Assembly (NCBI RefSeq): GCF_963576615.1
Contig: NC_088709.1
Span: 19,795,243-19,859,242, forward strand
Source of the DNA: Watersipora subatra
Taxonomy: Eukaryota > Bryozoa > Gymnolaemata > Cheilostomatida > Watersiporidae
DNA: 64,000 bases
Direction: 5' to 3'
Shown: in pieces, positions 23,301 through 32,717 of the stretch
Layout of the letters: each line of letters begins with the position of its first letter
Position numbering within the stretch: the first letter of the stretch is position 1
Position numbers and translations under genes: made by a program
The notes under the pieces: generated by a model
What the model saw: only the letters and a program-made list of their open reading frames with translations
The model's database searches: none
What the model was told of the DNA's origin: nothing

Positions 23301-25778
23301 CATTTTATCACCATGTTTCTATGACGGATGTTTGGAGTTGTGCACACTTTGAGTTATCTCGCGTTAGGTGTTTTGTTGCGGATTAATAAAGGCACTTTGT
23401 GTAAAAAGAAAAGGAATTCTGTGCCAGAGGTCATAGCTGCGCACTCCCGTCTCACTCAGAGCACGCTTTCGAAATAGGAATGACCAAAATGTGAAAAATG
23501 TTTAAAATGGAATAGCTTGCGCTACATTTTCATGCGCATCACCCGCAAGCGTCGTTTCCATCATTTACAAGCATGAAACATTTGGTGAAAGTTTGAAAGT
23601 GGCAAAACTCACTTGAATTGTGACTTGTTACTGCTTCAATCTTGCGGATCTGACACAAACTTGTGAATTAACAGCATCATGGAAACACATTGTATGTGAT
23701 TTTTCTGAGTACACACATCAACTTTAGTTTCCTTGAGAGTTCTCAGACCTGACAACGTTTTGAATGGAGTTCACTGCACTTTCAATTGATGTATATTGTG
23801 CATAATCGCTCAAGGTCACATGAGTGTAAAACTAAAATTCTGCTAAACTATGGGTCAGAGTGGAAACTAAGGCTCCTTGCGTTTGACTGACTTTCACAAA
23901 GAGACTTCCAAATAACTTAGTTTCCATGGCAGCAATGTTTACCTTTGGATAGTACACTCCTTAGAAACAACCCAAAGGAAACAGCTTACTGAAAGGAGTC
24001 TGCCATTTCCATAATTTTACTATTCAGATATCCCTAAAGTTCATAAATGGTGAGCTCACAGAGACCTAATGATAGCTTGAAGGCAGTGTTTCTTATAGCA
24101 ATGTGATTGTAGGCTTATTCCCCATCACTTGTTCAAACTTGTCAAAGCTGTAGTCGCACATTAAGATTATGGTTTATCTCTGACGCATGGTTGCACTGCA
24201 TTACTTATAATCAAACATGGAGTTGTGTAACCACTAGTCATGCGCTAATCATGTGATGATCTGCTGATTAGATTAGTTATTGCGCTCCGCTTGTATAGCT
24301 GTATGACTCATAGCACAAACACCGCAATCATTCTCTATTATAAGTGTTGTCATGGTAGCCTCTCTCATTCCCTGCATTTTTACTCCAAGCTCATTGGCTA
24401 ATTTAGCTCATCTGATTCTGGGTATACCAGTGAAAGACACATCAGCGTGAGTTAGGCCCTTCATTGTTCATTTAGTAAAAACCAGTTGTTTTTAAATAAA
24501 AGCAAAGGCTATGTTTCCATATAGCGATAGGGTAGTGACACATCCCTGTATGGAGCTGCAATGCCATCATGGAAACAGTCGTCTCACCCTCATTCTGTAA
24601 TGATTCAGTGTTGCTGTTTGGAAGCAAAACACCCTGCGATGCACCATCTTTGTGTCATGGAAACGGCCTAAGCAACTTAATTAATGAAACAATTAAAGTT
24701 AATTTTTTGTAATTAAATGCACTAAACTCACTTTTCTAGCATTTAATTTACGTCATAAACATGAAATGTTTTTGTACTTGTCTGCTTTCATCGTTAACAT
24801 GTAGCTATGTGTTTCTTTGAGCAAAATACAGCGATGCAAATTGCTACAGAGTTGCTTTTCCTATCATAACTTGTTGATGATCCGAAAGTATCGGTATTTT
24901 TTTAGCATCTGCGATTGTTTCTGATGTTCGAGGTGATTTTACTGCTAGGATGTTTCAAGATTGAAATCGACAAAACTTTATCGCAAGCAATCAAGATCAG
25001 ATCAAGCGAACGCGCGATTATGACGTATGTAGTTGTGGAGACCAACAGAATAAAGATGCGCAAGGTTACAGCTTTAACGCAATAGCCGATATCAATTACA
25101 GCAACAATATCAACTAGTGAAGTCATTTCACACGCTCTTGATTTGAGTGTTTAGACAGAGATAAAGTTGTTTTGATTTTAATCTCGAAATATCCTGGCAA
25201 TCAGATCACCTCAAATATAAAAAAATCACAAATGATAGGAAATTATCGATACTTTCCGATAACATCTACAATAATTCTGTGCAAGTTCATCTTCAACCCT
25301 TTAGTTTCGGCTGTTATAATTACATATTTGGCTAATTTGGTAATTCTAATATGCCTTTTAGTCCACTTGTATCCAGCATATAAAACATCAAAAAAGACAG
25401 TAGTGCGCTGCTTTCCCGGTAGTGCTTTACAAATGCTCAATTTTCTCTGAAATAACAACAATAATTTGTTTTTAGGTACATTTACAGAGGTACGCCGACA
25501 CAGTTTACTCTGCTTTTGAACCGAGGCAGTTTGCTGAAAGCGCACAACCCTCAACTTCGGCCAGCAAGCCGCCTCCATCCGGTGACAATAGTGAGGAGCT
25601 AATCGAAAGTAGCTCGGAGCTGAAGGAATCCGAAGATAGCTTCGAGACCTTTCTCGAACAACCATTAGAAACTAACTCTGAGCAGCGAGTGAAACCCGAG
25701 CCAGAGGTGACATTCCAAGAAGCTGCTGTTGACAGTCACAATATAGACAGCGCTGCCGCCAATGAAAGTTTTAGTTGA
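11174..25778 (+). CDS. SPG21: maspardin (SPG21), seven exons, first exon not found
   Basis: Exons 11174-11329, 14288-14368, 18081-18226, 19371-19479, 20867-20980, 23117-23257 and 25476-25778 (stop TGA at 25776) join in perfect phase to 349 residues. Landmarks match maspardin throughout: YDAGPRSI and [15 protein letters not shown], the elbow [19 protein letters not shown], then [42 protein letters not shown]. Maspardin is an alpha/beta-hydrolase-fold protein of the cytosol and endosomes that in mammals binds CD4 and ALDH16A1; its loss causes Mast syndrome (SPG21). Here the serine of the usual GxSxG elbow is Asn (codon AAC). The C-terminal exon is longer and more acidic than in vertebrates. The N-terminal 20 or so residues are missing because exon 1 lies somewhere upstream. 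Introns are large and full of repeats. Confidence 0.92.
12150..12436 (-). repeat. dispersed repeat family R1, copy 1 (minus)
   Basis: Shares long stretches with the copies at 20025 and 23315: ATGTTTCCAT at the start, GGATTTTGGAGTTGTGCAC, then GAGGTCATAG, AATAGGAA, and the terminal TTTCCATC. It lies in maspardin intron 2, opposite to the gene. No coding capacity, so a non-autonomous DNA element is most likely. Confidence 0.65.
14288..14368 (+). CDS. SPG21: maspardin exon 3
   Basis: Acceptor CCTTTAG, donor GTAAGT, 27 codons beginning [16 protein letters not shown] and ending SLEVDR, matching the YPVYWDHLEF...LQLDK segment of the human protein. Confidence 0.85.
15357..15485 (+). repeat. MITE family R2, single arm
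   Basis: Begins TTATCAGAAAGTATCGGTAT and matches the left arms at 24878 and 31980 for about 120 bases. The right arm is not seen, so this is half an element or a diverged copy. It lies in a maspardin intron. Confidence 0.6.
16378..17449. mobile_element. nested inverted-repeat element with inner palindrome
   Basis: Outer 55-bp inverted repeats (16378-16432 and 17395-17449), starting GGGCATGTCCATAAATAATA, enclose two further structures: a near-perfect palindrome (16424-16728, centre GGGACATTATAAAATGTCCC) and a second element (16729-17394) with its own inverted arms of over 200 bp that start TAGCCTGTCTTGACAAGC. ATAT flanks both outer ends. The arms are more GC-rich than the surrounding intron and give mirrored open frames with no known domain. 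It lies in a maspardin intron. Confidence 0.75.
17838..18050. repeat. minisatellite, GGAGCTCAAGGTACACNTGG unit
   Basis: About nine imperfect tandem copies of a unit of roughly 24 bases with GGAGCTCAGG and GTACACCTGG blocks, ending 30 bases before maspardin exon 4. On the minus strand it reads as a run of Leu-Ser-Ser and Cys-Thr repeats, which I treat as an artefact. Confidence 0.75.
18081..18226 (+). CDS. SPG21: maspardin exon 4, nucleophile elbow with Asn
   Basis: Acceptor TAACTGCAG, donor GTAAGC, phase 0 to 2. Encodes [20 protein letters not shown] and then [13 protein letters not shown]. The elbow reads GANLGG where the human protein has GASLGG. Confidence 0.93.
18880..19160. repeat. AT-rich simple sequence
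   Basis: Runs of TATATA and ATTATTTAT in a maspardin intron, with a small inverted repeat around ACATGTCTGATA and TATCAGACATGT (19087-19152). Confidence 0.6.
19371..19479 (+). CDS. SPG21: maspardin exon 5
   Basis: Starts by completing Ser, then [19 protein letters not shown], ends EFMNAK. Donor GTATGT. This is the lid-like helical region of the fold. Confidence 0.9.
20025..20285 (+). repeat. dispersed repeat family R1, copy 2
   Basis: Second copy, starting TATGTTTCCATTGTGCAAAT and ending CTGTTTCCATC. It sits in the maspardin intron between 19479 and 20867. Similar short TTTCCAT segments at 20400-20440 may be a further fragment. Confidence 0.65.
20867..20980 (+). CDS. SPG21: maspardin exon 6
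   Basis: 38 codons, [17 protein letters not shown] then SYVEP-like CYVEPQNV, ending VTLMN before GTGAGT. The first Met is internal to the protein. Confidence 0.92.
22415..22592. repeat. 18-bp tandem repeat, GTCAGATGCATAGCGCT
   Basis: About ten imperfect copies in the maspardin intron before exon 7. Variation is mostly A/G and T/C changes at a few positions. Confidence 0.8.
23117..23257 (+). CDS. SPG21: maspardin exon 7
   Basis: Acceptor TTTTTACACAG. 47 codons from [11 protein letters not shown] through [20 protein letters not shown] to VNCYIQ, one of the most conserved parts of the family. Confidence 0.93.
23315..23572 (+). repeat. dispersed repeat family R1, copy 3
   Basis: Third copy, in the last maspardin intron just after exon 7, with the shared GTTGTGCACAC, GAGGTCATAG and CGTTTCCATC blocks. 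A shorter related segment with CATGGAAACAG follows at about 24510-24590. Confidence 0.6.
24878..25265. mobile_element. MITE family R2, complete copy
   Basis: Two inverted arms: GATCCGAAAGTATCGG at the left and its inverse ending ACTTTCCGATAAC at the right. Both arms carry the GAGGTGAT and CCTGGCAATC or TGCTAGGATG blocks also seen in the copy at 31980. No open frame of note. Located in the last maspardin intron. Confidence 0.65.
25476..25778 (+). CDS. SPG21: maspardin exon 8, C-terminus
   Basis: Starts [16 protein letters not shown], the family end, then about 80 residues rich in Ser, Glu and Asp with no fold, finishing AANESFS and TGA. The acidic tail is longer than in vertebrate maspardin. 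Confidence 0.88.
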   Translation, partial: VHLQRYADTVYSAFEPRQFAESAQPSTSASKPPPSGDNSEELIESSSELKESEDSFETFLEQPLETNSEQRVKPEPEVTFQEAAVDSHNIDSAAANESFS

Positions 25779-26142
25779 ACATTGTAGAGCAAACGCAGGG
25801 CCATCATTTGTGCGCTGGATTTCCCACTCTCGCACTCAGCAACTAGTAACATAATACATGATAGTCATATCATTGCTATCACTTTAGTCGAGTCACTTTC
25901 TGTTTGATTTTATGCAATCATGTAATATTTTGCTCTCTGAATATGCATGAATTGCTCAACTCTAAGTAATCCCTCCCTAATTGTTAATCATCAAACCTTG
26001 TCATTTACTCCAGAATTCTCTTGTATGGAACAACGCACTTATGCCTATCTTTTCATCTCTTAATACATTCACAGATTTCTTTTATATGAGCTACATGTTT
26101 GTATCAAGAGACTGCCAGACATTTTAGGGAAAGTCTATTATA

Positions 26143-26197
26143 AATAAATATATGAAATTCCTATATGAAAGCTATCTGCATAGCAGGATTCAATAAA
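26143..26197 (+). promoter_or_regulatory. maspardin polyadenylation signals
   Basis: AATAAA at 26143-26148 and again at 26192-26197, 370 to 420 bases after the maspardin stop codon with no further exon in between. The second is followed by a GT-rich stretch, as expected downstream of a cleavage site. Confidence 0.55.
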
Positions 26198-26746
26198 GGA
26201 GATACACCGTTTTGAAATGCTAGTTGGGAGTTGTTGCAACAATGCTGATGGAGACCATTACTCCAAAAGTATTTTTGATCTGTGTTTCATGTCAAGCTAC
26301 ATTATGCCATAGGTAATGTCCAATGCATTATTCTGTTAGCAGACTAGGAAGACAGCGTTAAAGCTAGTTTATGCTTGCCATCATTGTTGCTTGGTGATTG
26401 GCAATTGTCGACTAGCAAATGTGTACTTGTCAGCAAAGGTCATCCAAAGGTCATCAACAGCCAAAAAGTTTGTGATGCAGAAATTTATTGCCTTCAGCTC
26501 AAGTGGAAATATAGAATGGAAAACATTTGATTGTATAAGAATGCAATGGCAGAGTCAGAATAAACTACCATATAAGATCTTCAGCGGTTCTTGCTAGACT
26601 GTTCTTGATGATGGTGGCTGCACTATTTCTTAGCTACAACACCAAAGAACAAAGCTAGTATATGACAGTACTAGATATGTTTGTATAATAGTACGATCCA
26701 TTTATCAACCATAGAAAATTTAGCAACAGATTGGTTGCTAAGCTAG

Positions 26747-26885
26747 AATCTTTACTATAATAAGAACAATGTCCGTCTGTCCAATGCCATTCTAAGAGCG
26801 TTATGAAAAAATTGTCATTTGCGACAATTGAACTGGGACACTCCATTTTACAGACCGAAACACCAACCACTACACCACAGTCTAG
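26747..26885 (-). mobile_element. tRNA-derived SINE copy
   Basis: Minus-strand reading gives GTGGTGTAGTGGTTGG (A-box region) and CAGTTCAATTG (decayed B box), then the tail TTATTATAGTAAAGATT. Downstream of maspardin. Confidence 0.65.
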
Positions 26886-26908
26886 GCCACTTCATAAATT
26901 CATTATGA

Positions 26909-27273
26909 AGTATTAGAGTATTAGTATACTCTAATACTGTATATATAGTATACTCTAATACTGTATACGCAGTATACTCTAATACTGTATATATGGTATA
27001 CTCTAATACTGTATATAGCATACTCTAATACTGTATATAGTATACTTTAATACTGTATATAGTACACTCTAATACTGTATATAGTATACTCTAATACTGT
27101 ATATATAGTATACTCTAATACTGTATATAGTATACTCTAATACTGTATATAGTATACTCTAATACTGTATATATAGTATACTCTAATACTGTATATAGTA
27201 TACTCTAATACTGTATATAGTACACTCTAATACTGTATATATAGTATACTCTAATACTGTATATAGTATACTC
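26909..27273. repeat. minisatellite, AGTATACTCTAATACTGTATAT
   Basis: About 17 tandem copies of a unit of 19 to 23 bases that differ mainly in the length of the TATA stretch. Between maspardin and the FN2 gene. Confidence 0.9.
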
Positions 27274-27479
27274 CCAGTAATACTATTAAATTACTAACTT
27301 TTAAAACACTTTTGTTCAACTCACTCAATAATTACATGTTTAATATTATTTCTTTAATTTTTTTTAACAGAAAATATTCTTTTGTTGATGACTATTAATG
27401 ACAATAAAAAACTATACATACAAACAGTAAGCTTGGCACTGTGTGGAAGTACTTTAATGTTCAAGCAATTAGCCGACAG

Positions 27480-27640
27480 AAGGGTGTTCAAAAGACTCTC
27501 AGGAACCGTATTGGGTTTTGAAACTAAATAATTTAATAACCCAGCTGAAGGCACGGAGCACATGTGTGTGGGAAGATGCAGCAAGAAAATGTGACAATGC
27601 AACGCGCTTACGCAAACTAACGGACATACACAAAGACAAG
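27480..27640. repeat. dispersed repeat, also at 58560
   Basis: TCAGGAACCGTATTGGGTTTTGAAAC, GAAGGCACGGAGCA and the following stretch are paralleled at about 58560-58690. This argues against reading the minus-strand open frames here as the end of the FN2 gene. Confidence 0.5.
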
Positions 27641-27705
27641 TGGGAATTCTCAACAACTGAGGATACAAAAAAGTTCATATGTTGAATTATTGTGGTATAA
27701 CTTAC

Positions 27706-27881
27706 ACACATCGCAGTAACCAAATTCGCCCTTATACTCAGTTGTAAGTGAGCACCACAGCCAATTTCTGTAACTGTCTTCAGAGGTGCACTCATCATAG
27801 CGTCTACCCTCATAGTAAAAAGGAAAGACGCACAACTCCCCATCAACTGTAAGAATTTGCTCTATTGGCTCTGGCATGTTT
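27706..27881 (-). CDS. FN2 module exon e
   Basis: Acceptor CTTTGCAG. ELCVFPFYYEGRRYDEC, WCSLTTEYKGEFGYC, then donor GTAAGT or GTGTAA two bases apart. The last module found. Confidence 0.85.
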
Positions 27882-30800
27882 CTGCAAAGATCATATGTTT
27901 ATGATACTCAGCCATTTTCGATGTCTAATACTTTGTCTTCATGAATAAAGAAATATCAAGAAGAAGCGCCATTTAATATTACAAAAAAAGCATTCAGGAC
28001 ATTTCCTTAGACTTCTGAACAATCTATGTTAAGATGCTAAATAAGCTATATTACGACTTTGACTGTATGTTTATTAAAAGAGCTCTATATTCTGTTGAAA
28101 GTGCTTCTGACCACCATGTTAAAATCATGTTGGTGACAACATTGGTCTTATAATATAATAATATAATATAATAATATAATATAAGCCATCATGCTTATCT
28201 TAAGTTCACAAAAGATGCTGACAAAGTTTGAACTTTGAAGTAAATGTTTTCTGTAAATGCAAATTGCAACTGATAGTCATATACAACCTTCTATTTATAA
28301 TAATTTAATATTTATCTAATTTTTTTATAATAGTTGTATAATTTGTTTGTAATAATCTATAAACTCTAGCATTTTTAGTAATCTCATTTACATACATACT
28401 TATACTGGCATAACTTCAACATAGCATACAATCATGAACTTAATTATGGCATGTTTACAGTAGAAGCTGTAAAAACAAAGAACTCCATATCCACTACTTC
28501 TAAGGGCACACTTAGATAATGGGCTAAACCTGTGAAACATCAGAGTCTTTGGCAATGGATGTTTCAATAAGATAAAACGTTTTACTCTTGAATTAATGTT
28601 GCAGTAGTAAAACACAGAATTGAGTGCTATGTAAATCGCAAGTTTAATATACATACAGATACATGTAGTAGGACCATTGACCGTCGATCGTGTAGTTTTC
28701 AAAGGTGTAGCACCAACCAAACAAACCGTCCTTGACACACTTTGTATGCTCTTCGCCATCATAAGTGAATAGAAAATAGCATGGTTTCCTACCTTGGTAG
28801 ATTACACTAGCTAAGTTTGATCAAATTATAAAACAATATCTTATCCTAGAAGAAGCGGCTGCTGTCCTGTCACAATAGTTTGTAAAAAGACAGCGCTATA
28901 TTAATGTGAAACTCTGATGTCAACTCACTCTGTGCAGAACCTCCACTTGGAGTCAAGGTCATAATTCTTAGTTGTGGCACACCAGTATAATCCTACGCTG
29001 TCGACATCAGTGCACTCACTGTAGACCGTTGCGTTGTATGTGAAAGGAAAAACGCACTTAGGCTCTTCCGACCTTGGTGAGACAGAGAGAATAGGTTTTA
29101 CCAGAGGGGTGGTATGAGACAGGTTTCAACATCACGCAAAGAGAACAAAGTTACTCATCTGGTTTGCCGACATACAGTGCATACTCCAAATTCTAACTGC
29201 TGAATGAGCAATCTCTGGCCGCAGTGAGGTCAAAAGTTCAAACTCACTGCTGCCAGAACACAGACCAGGAGTTTAGATTTCTTTGATTTGTGTAAGTTTT
29301 AAAGTTAAAACTTTAAAACTTACTGGCAGCAGTGAGTTTGAACTTTCGAACTTCTTGCGGCCAGGAATTGTTTCAAGTATTAAAGTCACTTTAAACATAT
29401 TTAGACCTATTGCAAAAATTAATTAAGACTGCAAAATATTTACAGTGGTGACCATAATTATGATCACCACTGTAAGTAGTTTGCAGTCTCAAGTCATTTA
29501 TGCAATAGGTCTAAATATGTTTAAAGTGACTTTAAAACTTGAAGCAATTCCTGGCCGCAAGAAGTTCAAAAGTTCAAACTCACTGCTGCCAATTAAGTTT
29601 TAAAATAACTTAAGAATTTTTTCAAATTCGCATAATATATGTCACTTATGGCATAATATCATTATCGTTATTCTCTCAGACCATATTCACTATACATATT
29701 TTAGAAGAAACTTTTGGTAGACACTCTGTCGGCTACTTGAAGTATTATCAGTACATAATCTATTTATTGGGCAGCCATTTTTCCCTATACCGTGATTGAC
29801 AATACGGGCTGGACAACTAAATATTAAAATGCTACTAATACTCCAGAGGCCATCAACTTGCTATGATATTGTTATATGTACGCGTACATTCAACAACCAT
29901 TTAACATTCGGCCAGTTTTGTCGATAGAATTGATATAAACTTAGTTTTGCTAGGAACTTTTGCCACAATGTGCAAATACTGTTATGTTACACCAATTCTT
30001 GGCCACAGAGACAAATATAAGTTAATTTATAAACATATTTATGTGTCAGACATCTTTAGCTTTCCATTGATGTTTATATTGCAATAATTCAGGTAATAAA
30101 CAGTAAACAAACTGAATTAACAACAAAAAACATTTTTATTTGAAGTTGTCACATCATCATGACCACTGTAGTTCTTAACAAGACTGTTATACTAGTTTGT
30201 TTTTTAACCAGAACCTCGAGGTAGGAAATTGCTAGATTTAGGGCAATAAACATAAATAAGAAATCTTTACTATAATAAGATCAGCATCTGTCTGTCCGTA
30301 CGTTTCTCCAAAGCCCTTCTGAGCGAATTAAAAAAAACTGCTTCGCACTAGAGTTGAACTTGGATGCTCCTAGTTTACTGGTTATCACACTAACTGCTGC
30401 ATCACTCAGTCTCATCACTACTTCACGAATTAACTATGTACATACTTATTACTTATTACGATCTCTCACAATGCACTGGACTGCCAACCGTACTAGTAAA
30501 GAGTAAGAAGAGGAAAGATTGGCACTTACTTGGAGCAACTCTTCCATCGTCCGTCTTTATCATAATTGTCAGATGTGGCGCACCAGTAGACTCCAAAGTT
30601 AGCTACAGTCGTGCACTCGTCATATGACTCATTTCGGTAGATGAATGGGAACTTGCAGGGTTTTTCCTCGTCACTCGACTCGGTGCTAGGACTGGGCCAC
30701 AGTGTCTTGCTGCATTTACAATAGAACTACACTAAATAAAACGATAGCTAGATAGCTAGATAGCTTATCCCAGCTATATACAGTCTACAATCATATTTTC

Positions 30801-32663
30801 TTGTCAAATTATTCATTGTCAGAAATAAAACTATTTTTAACAGCAGCACAGAAGATTAAGTAAACTCTCATTTGCTTACTCGGCACAGGGCATCCACTTT
30901 TTGTCTTTGTCAAAATCTTTGGTGGTTGAGCACCAGTGCTGTCCAAAGTTATTGTGTGTTATGCATGTGTTGTAAAGTGTACCCTTATACAAGAATGGTA
31001 ATACGCAGTGTGCTTCACTAGTGGCAGTCGTGGTTGGCTCTGGGGCTACAGGGATGGTTGGCTTTGGAGCTACAGGAGTGGTTGGCTCTGGCTCAGGACT
31101 GCAACATAGAGCTTTTGAATATAACACTACTATAAGTAACTTTCAATGGTGCATTTTTATGATCAGCTAATAAAATGATAAAATGTTTCTATTATTTTTT
31201 TGATTGCCTCATTAAAGTGACATCATTGCTTTTATAATTACATCCATCATGCTTATCTCAGGTTCAGAAAATATTCTGAAAAAGTTTGAACTTTGAAAAT
31301 AATGTTTTCTGTAAATGCAAGTTGCAGTTTATATAGTCATATACCAATAACTCTCTATTCATAATAAGTTATTATTTATTTATTGAATTAGTTTATAATA
31401 ATTATTTCATATAATTATAATAATTTACAAATCCTTACATTTATAACAGTCACACATATCTTCTTGTAGCGACATAACTTCAACATAGCATACAATTATG
31501 AACTTAATTATGGCCTGTTTATTGTAGAATATGTAAAAACAAAGAATTCCACATTCACTACTTCCAAAGGCACACTTACATAGAATATTAAATCTGTGAA
31601 ACCTTGGGGTATTTGGCAATGAATGTTTGGATAAGGTAAAATGTTTTACTCTCGTGTTAATGTTAAGCCCTTCGGCAGCAGAAAAACACATTATGTTTTA
31701 GCTATAAGTAAATAGCAAGTTTAATATACATACAGACAGTAGGACCATTGATCGTCGATTGCGTAGTCTTCAGACGTGTAGCACCAATCAAACAAACCGT
31801 CCTTGACACACTCTGTATACTCTTCGCCATCATAAGTGAATGGAAAATAGCATGGTTTCCCACTGACAGTCTCTGTACTTGAGACTGTAGCAACAGCTGC
31901 AAACAGTTGAGAATATAACAGCTTAAGAACATCAGCTGGCGAGTGTTAAAGATGAACTGGCACAAAGTTTCAGTAGATTTTATCAGAAAGTATCAGTAAT
32001 TTTCTATAATTTGCGGTTGTTTTTGATGTTTGAGGTGATCCGACTGCCAGAATGTTTCAAAATTAAAATCGATAAAACTTGATGCGGTTAAAATGCTCAG
32101 ATCAATCGAAAGTGAGATTATGATGTCTATAGTTGCAAAGAGATCAACAGAATAGAAACGCAGAGCGCTGCAACTTAAATGCGATAGTCGATATCAACTA
32201 TCACAGCGATAACAACTAGCGACAGTTTGTACATATTTTTCCTCTGACAACTTTTAAAACATCCTGGCAGTCAGATCACCCAAAGATTAAAAACAATCAC
32301 AAATCATAGAAAAATACCGATACTTTCTGATAAAGCTAACTAAAATTTTGGTTAAGTTTATGTTAAGAGGTAAAATACGGATACAAAACTAGACTGACAA
32401 GTTGTTAAAGTTAGATCAAACCTTTTTCAACTTTGCATCTTCATTTGTGTACATCATGTTCCTATGTATGTAGCAGTCATAATATTACTAGTGGGTTCCT
32501 CCTTGCTTACCCCTCGTACGAGAAACAAATCTTGCTGTTTGTAGTTAATGAATACAGGCATCCACAGTAGAATCTACCATATGTTTAGCATTTCTACAAT
32601 GTTAGCTACTGCTTACCAAATGCACTCACCAAATAATGTCAGAAGTAATGTCTGCCACAGCAT
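27706..32663 (-). CDS. secreted protein with multiple fibronectin type II modules, 3' end not found
   Basis: A signal-peptide exon (32663-32630) joins module exons 31896-31734, 31098-30880, 30709-30530, 29072-28929, a doubtful one at 28788-28657, and 27881-27706. All the boundaries between module exons are in phase 2. Each exon encodes one FN2 module: C-x-F/L-P-F, a second Cys after the Tyr-x-x-C turn, W-C, and a final W/F-x-x-C. A Pro/Thr-rich linker (EPEPTTPVAPKPTIPVAPEP) precedes the second module. FN2 modules bind gelatin, collagen or phospholipid headgroups, as in fibronectin, MMP-2/9 and seminal plasma proteins. I cannot name an orthologue; five or six FN2 modules after only a signal peptide resemble seminal-plasma-type proteins, but a further domain may follow. 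The terminal exon and stop were not found below 27706. Confidence 0.82.
28145..28800. repeat. local segmental duplication, left copy
   Basis: Matches about 31245-31870 in the same orientation, covering intron sequence (CATGCTTATCT, AAAGTTTGAACTTTGAA, TGTTTTCTGTAAATGCAA) and the FN2 exon. Offset about 3.07 kb. An (ATAAT)n stretch lies at 28149-28187. Confidence 0.75.
28657..28788 (-). pseudogene. duplicated FN2 exon, decaying
   Basis: A near copy of exon a with its flanking intron (28180-28800 matches 31245-31870). Usable splice sites and phase remain, but the module start reads CYFLF instead of CYFPF and the last disulphide Cys is replaced (QWSYY). If spliced in, it would give an FN2 module with three of four cysteines. 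It could be a relic or a module in transition. Confidence 0.65.
28929..29072 (-). CDS. FN2 module exon d
   Basis: Acceptor CTCACCAAG. KCVFPFTYNATVYSEC, YWCATTKNYDLDSKWRFC, donor GTGAGT. NAT is a possible N-glycosylation site. Confidence 0.87.
29313..29603. mobile_element. palindromic element in FN2 intron
   Basis: Two inverted arms of about 145 bp meet at TGGTGACCATAATTATGATC (centre near 29458). The outer ends read AAAACTTACTGGCAGCAGTG and its inverse. A separate fragment of the arm (AAAGTTCAAACTCACTGCTG) lies at 29232-29262. A fold-back MITE is the simplest reading. Confidence 0.7.
30262..30512 (-). mobile_element. tRNA-derived SINE copy
   Basis: Shares the AATCTTTACTATAATAAGA tail, the decayed tRNA body and the CTCTCACAATGCACTGGACTG extension with the copies at 4824 and 42440. 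It ends 18 bases from FN2 exon c. Confidence 0.65.
30530..30709 (-). CDS. FN2 module exon c
   Basis: PCKFPFIYRNESYDEC, YWCATSDNYDKDGRWKSC, donor GTAAGT. NES is a possible N-glycosylation site. Confidence 0.87.
30880..31098 (-). CDS. FN2 module exon b with Pro/Thr linker
   Basis: A Pro-Thr-Val-Ala linker of about 25 residues, likely O-glycosylated and flexible, then HCVLPFLYKGTLYNTC, HWCSTTKDFDKDKKWMPC. Donor GTAAGC. Confidence 0.87.
31245..31870. repeat. local segmental duplication, right copy
   Basis: Presumed parent copy because its FN2 exon is intact. The two copies differ by many substitutions and small gaps, so the duplication is not recent. Confidence 0.7.
31734..31896 (-). CDS. FN2 module exon a
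   Basis: Acceptor GTTTGCAG. Module KPCYFPFTYDGEEYTEC, then WCYTSEDY and QWSYC. Donor GTATGT in phase 2. This is the parent of the duplicated exon at 28657. Confidence 0.85.
31980..32333. mobile_element. MITE family R2, complete copy
   Basis: Inverted arms TTATCAGAAAGTATC and its inverse ending GATACTTTCTGATAA, about 90 bases each side, with blocks shared with 24878-25265. It lies in the first intron of the FN2 gene. Confidence 0.72.
32630..32663 (-). CDS. FN2 gene exon 1, signal peptide
   Basis: Eleven codons, MLWQTLLLTLF plus one base, then donor GTGAGT in phase 1. Spliced to 31896 it gives MLWQTLLLTLFAVATVSS, a classic hydrophobic signal with a likely cleavage site after AVA. It starts about 55 bases after a TATA box, which supports it as the first coding exon. 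Confidence 0.7.
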
Positions 32664-32717
32664 GTTTGATATGGGTTACGCCGTTGGTAATGTCCACTGT
32701 CAGGCTTCTTTCTCTCA

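Noticed and set aside
27354-27846. Minus-strand frames of 104 and 115 codons as the last exon of the FN2 gene.
   Set aside because: Part of the stretch recurs at 58560, so it is repeat DNA, and no FN2 or other domain appears.
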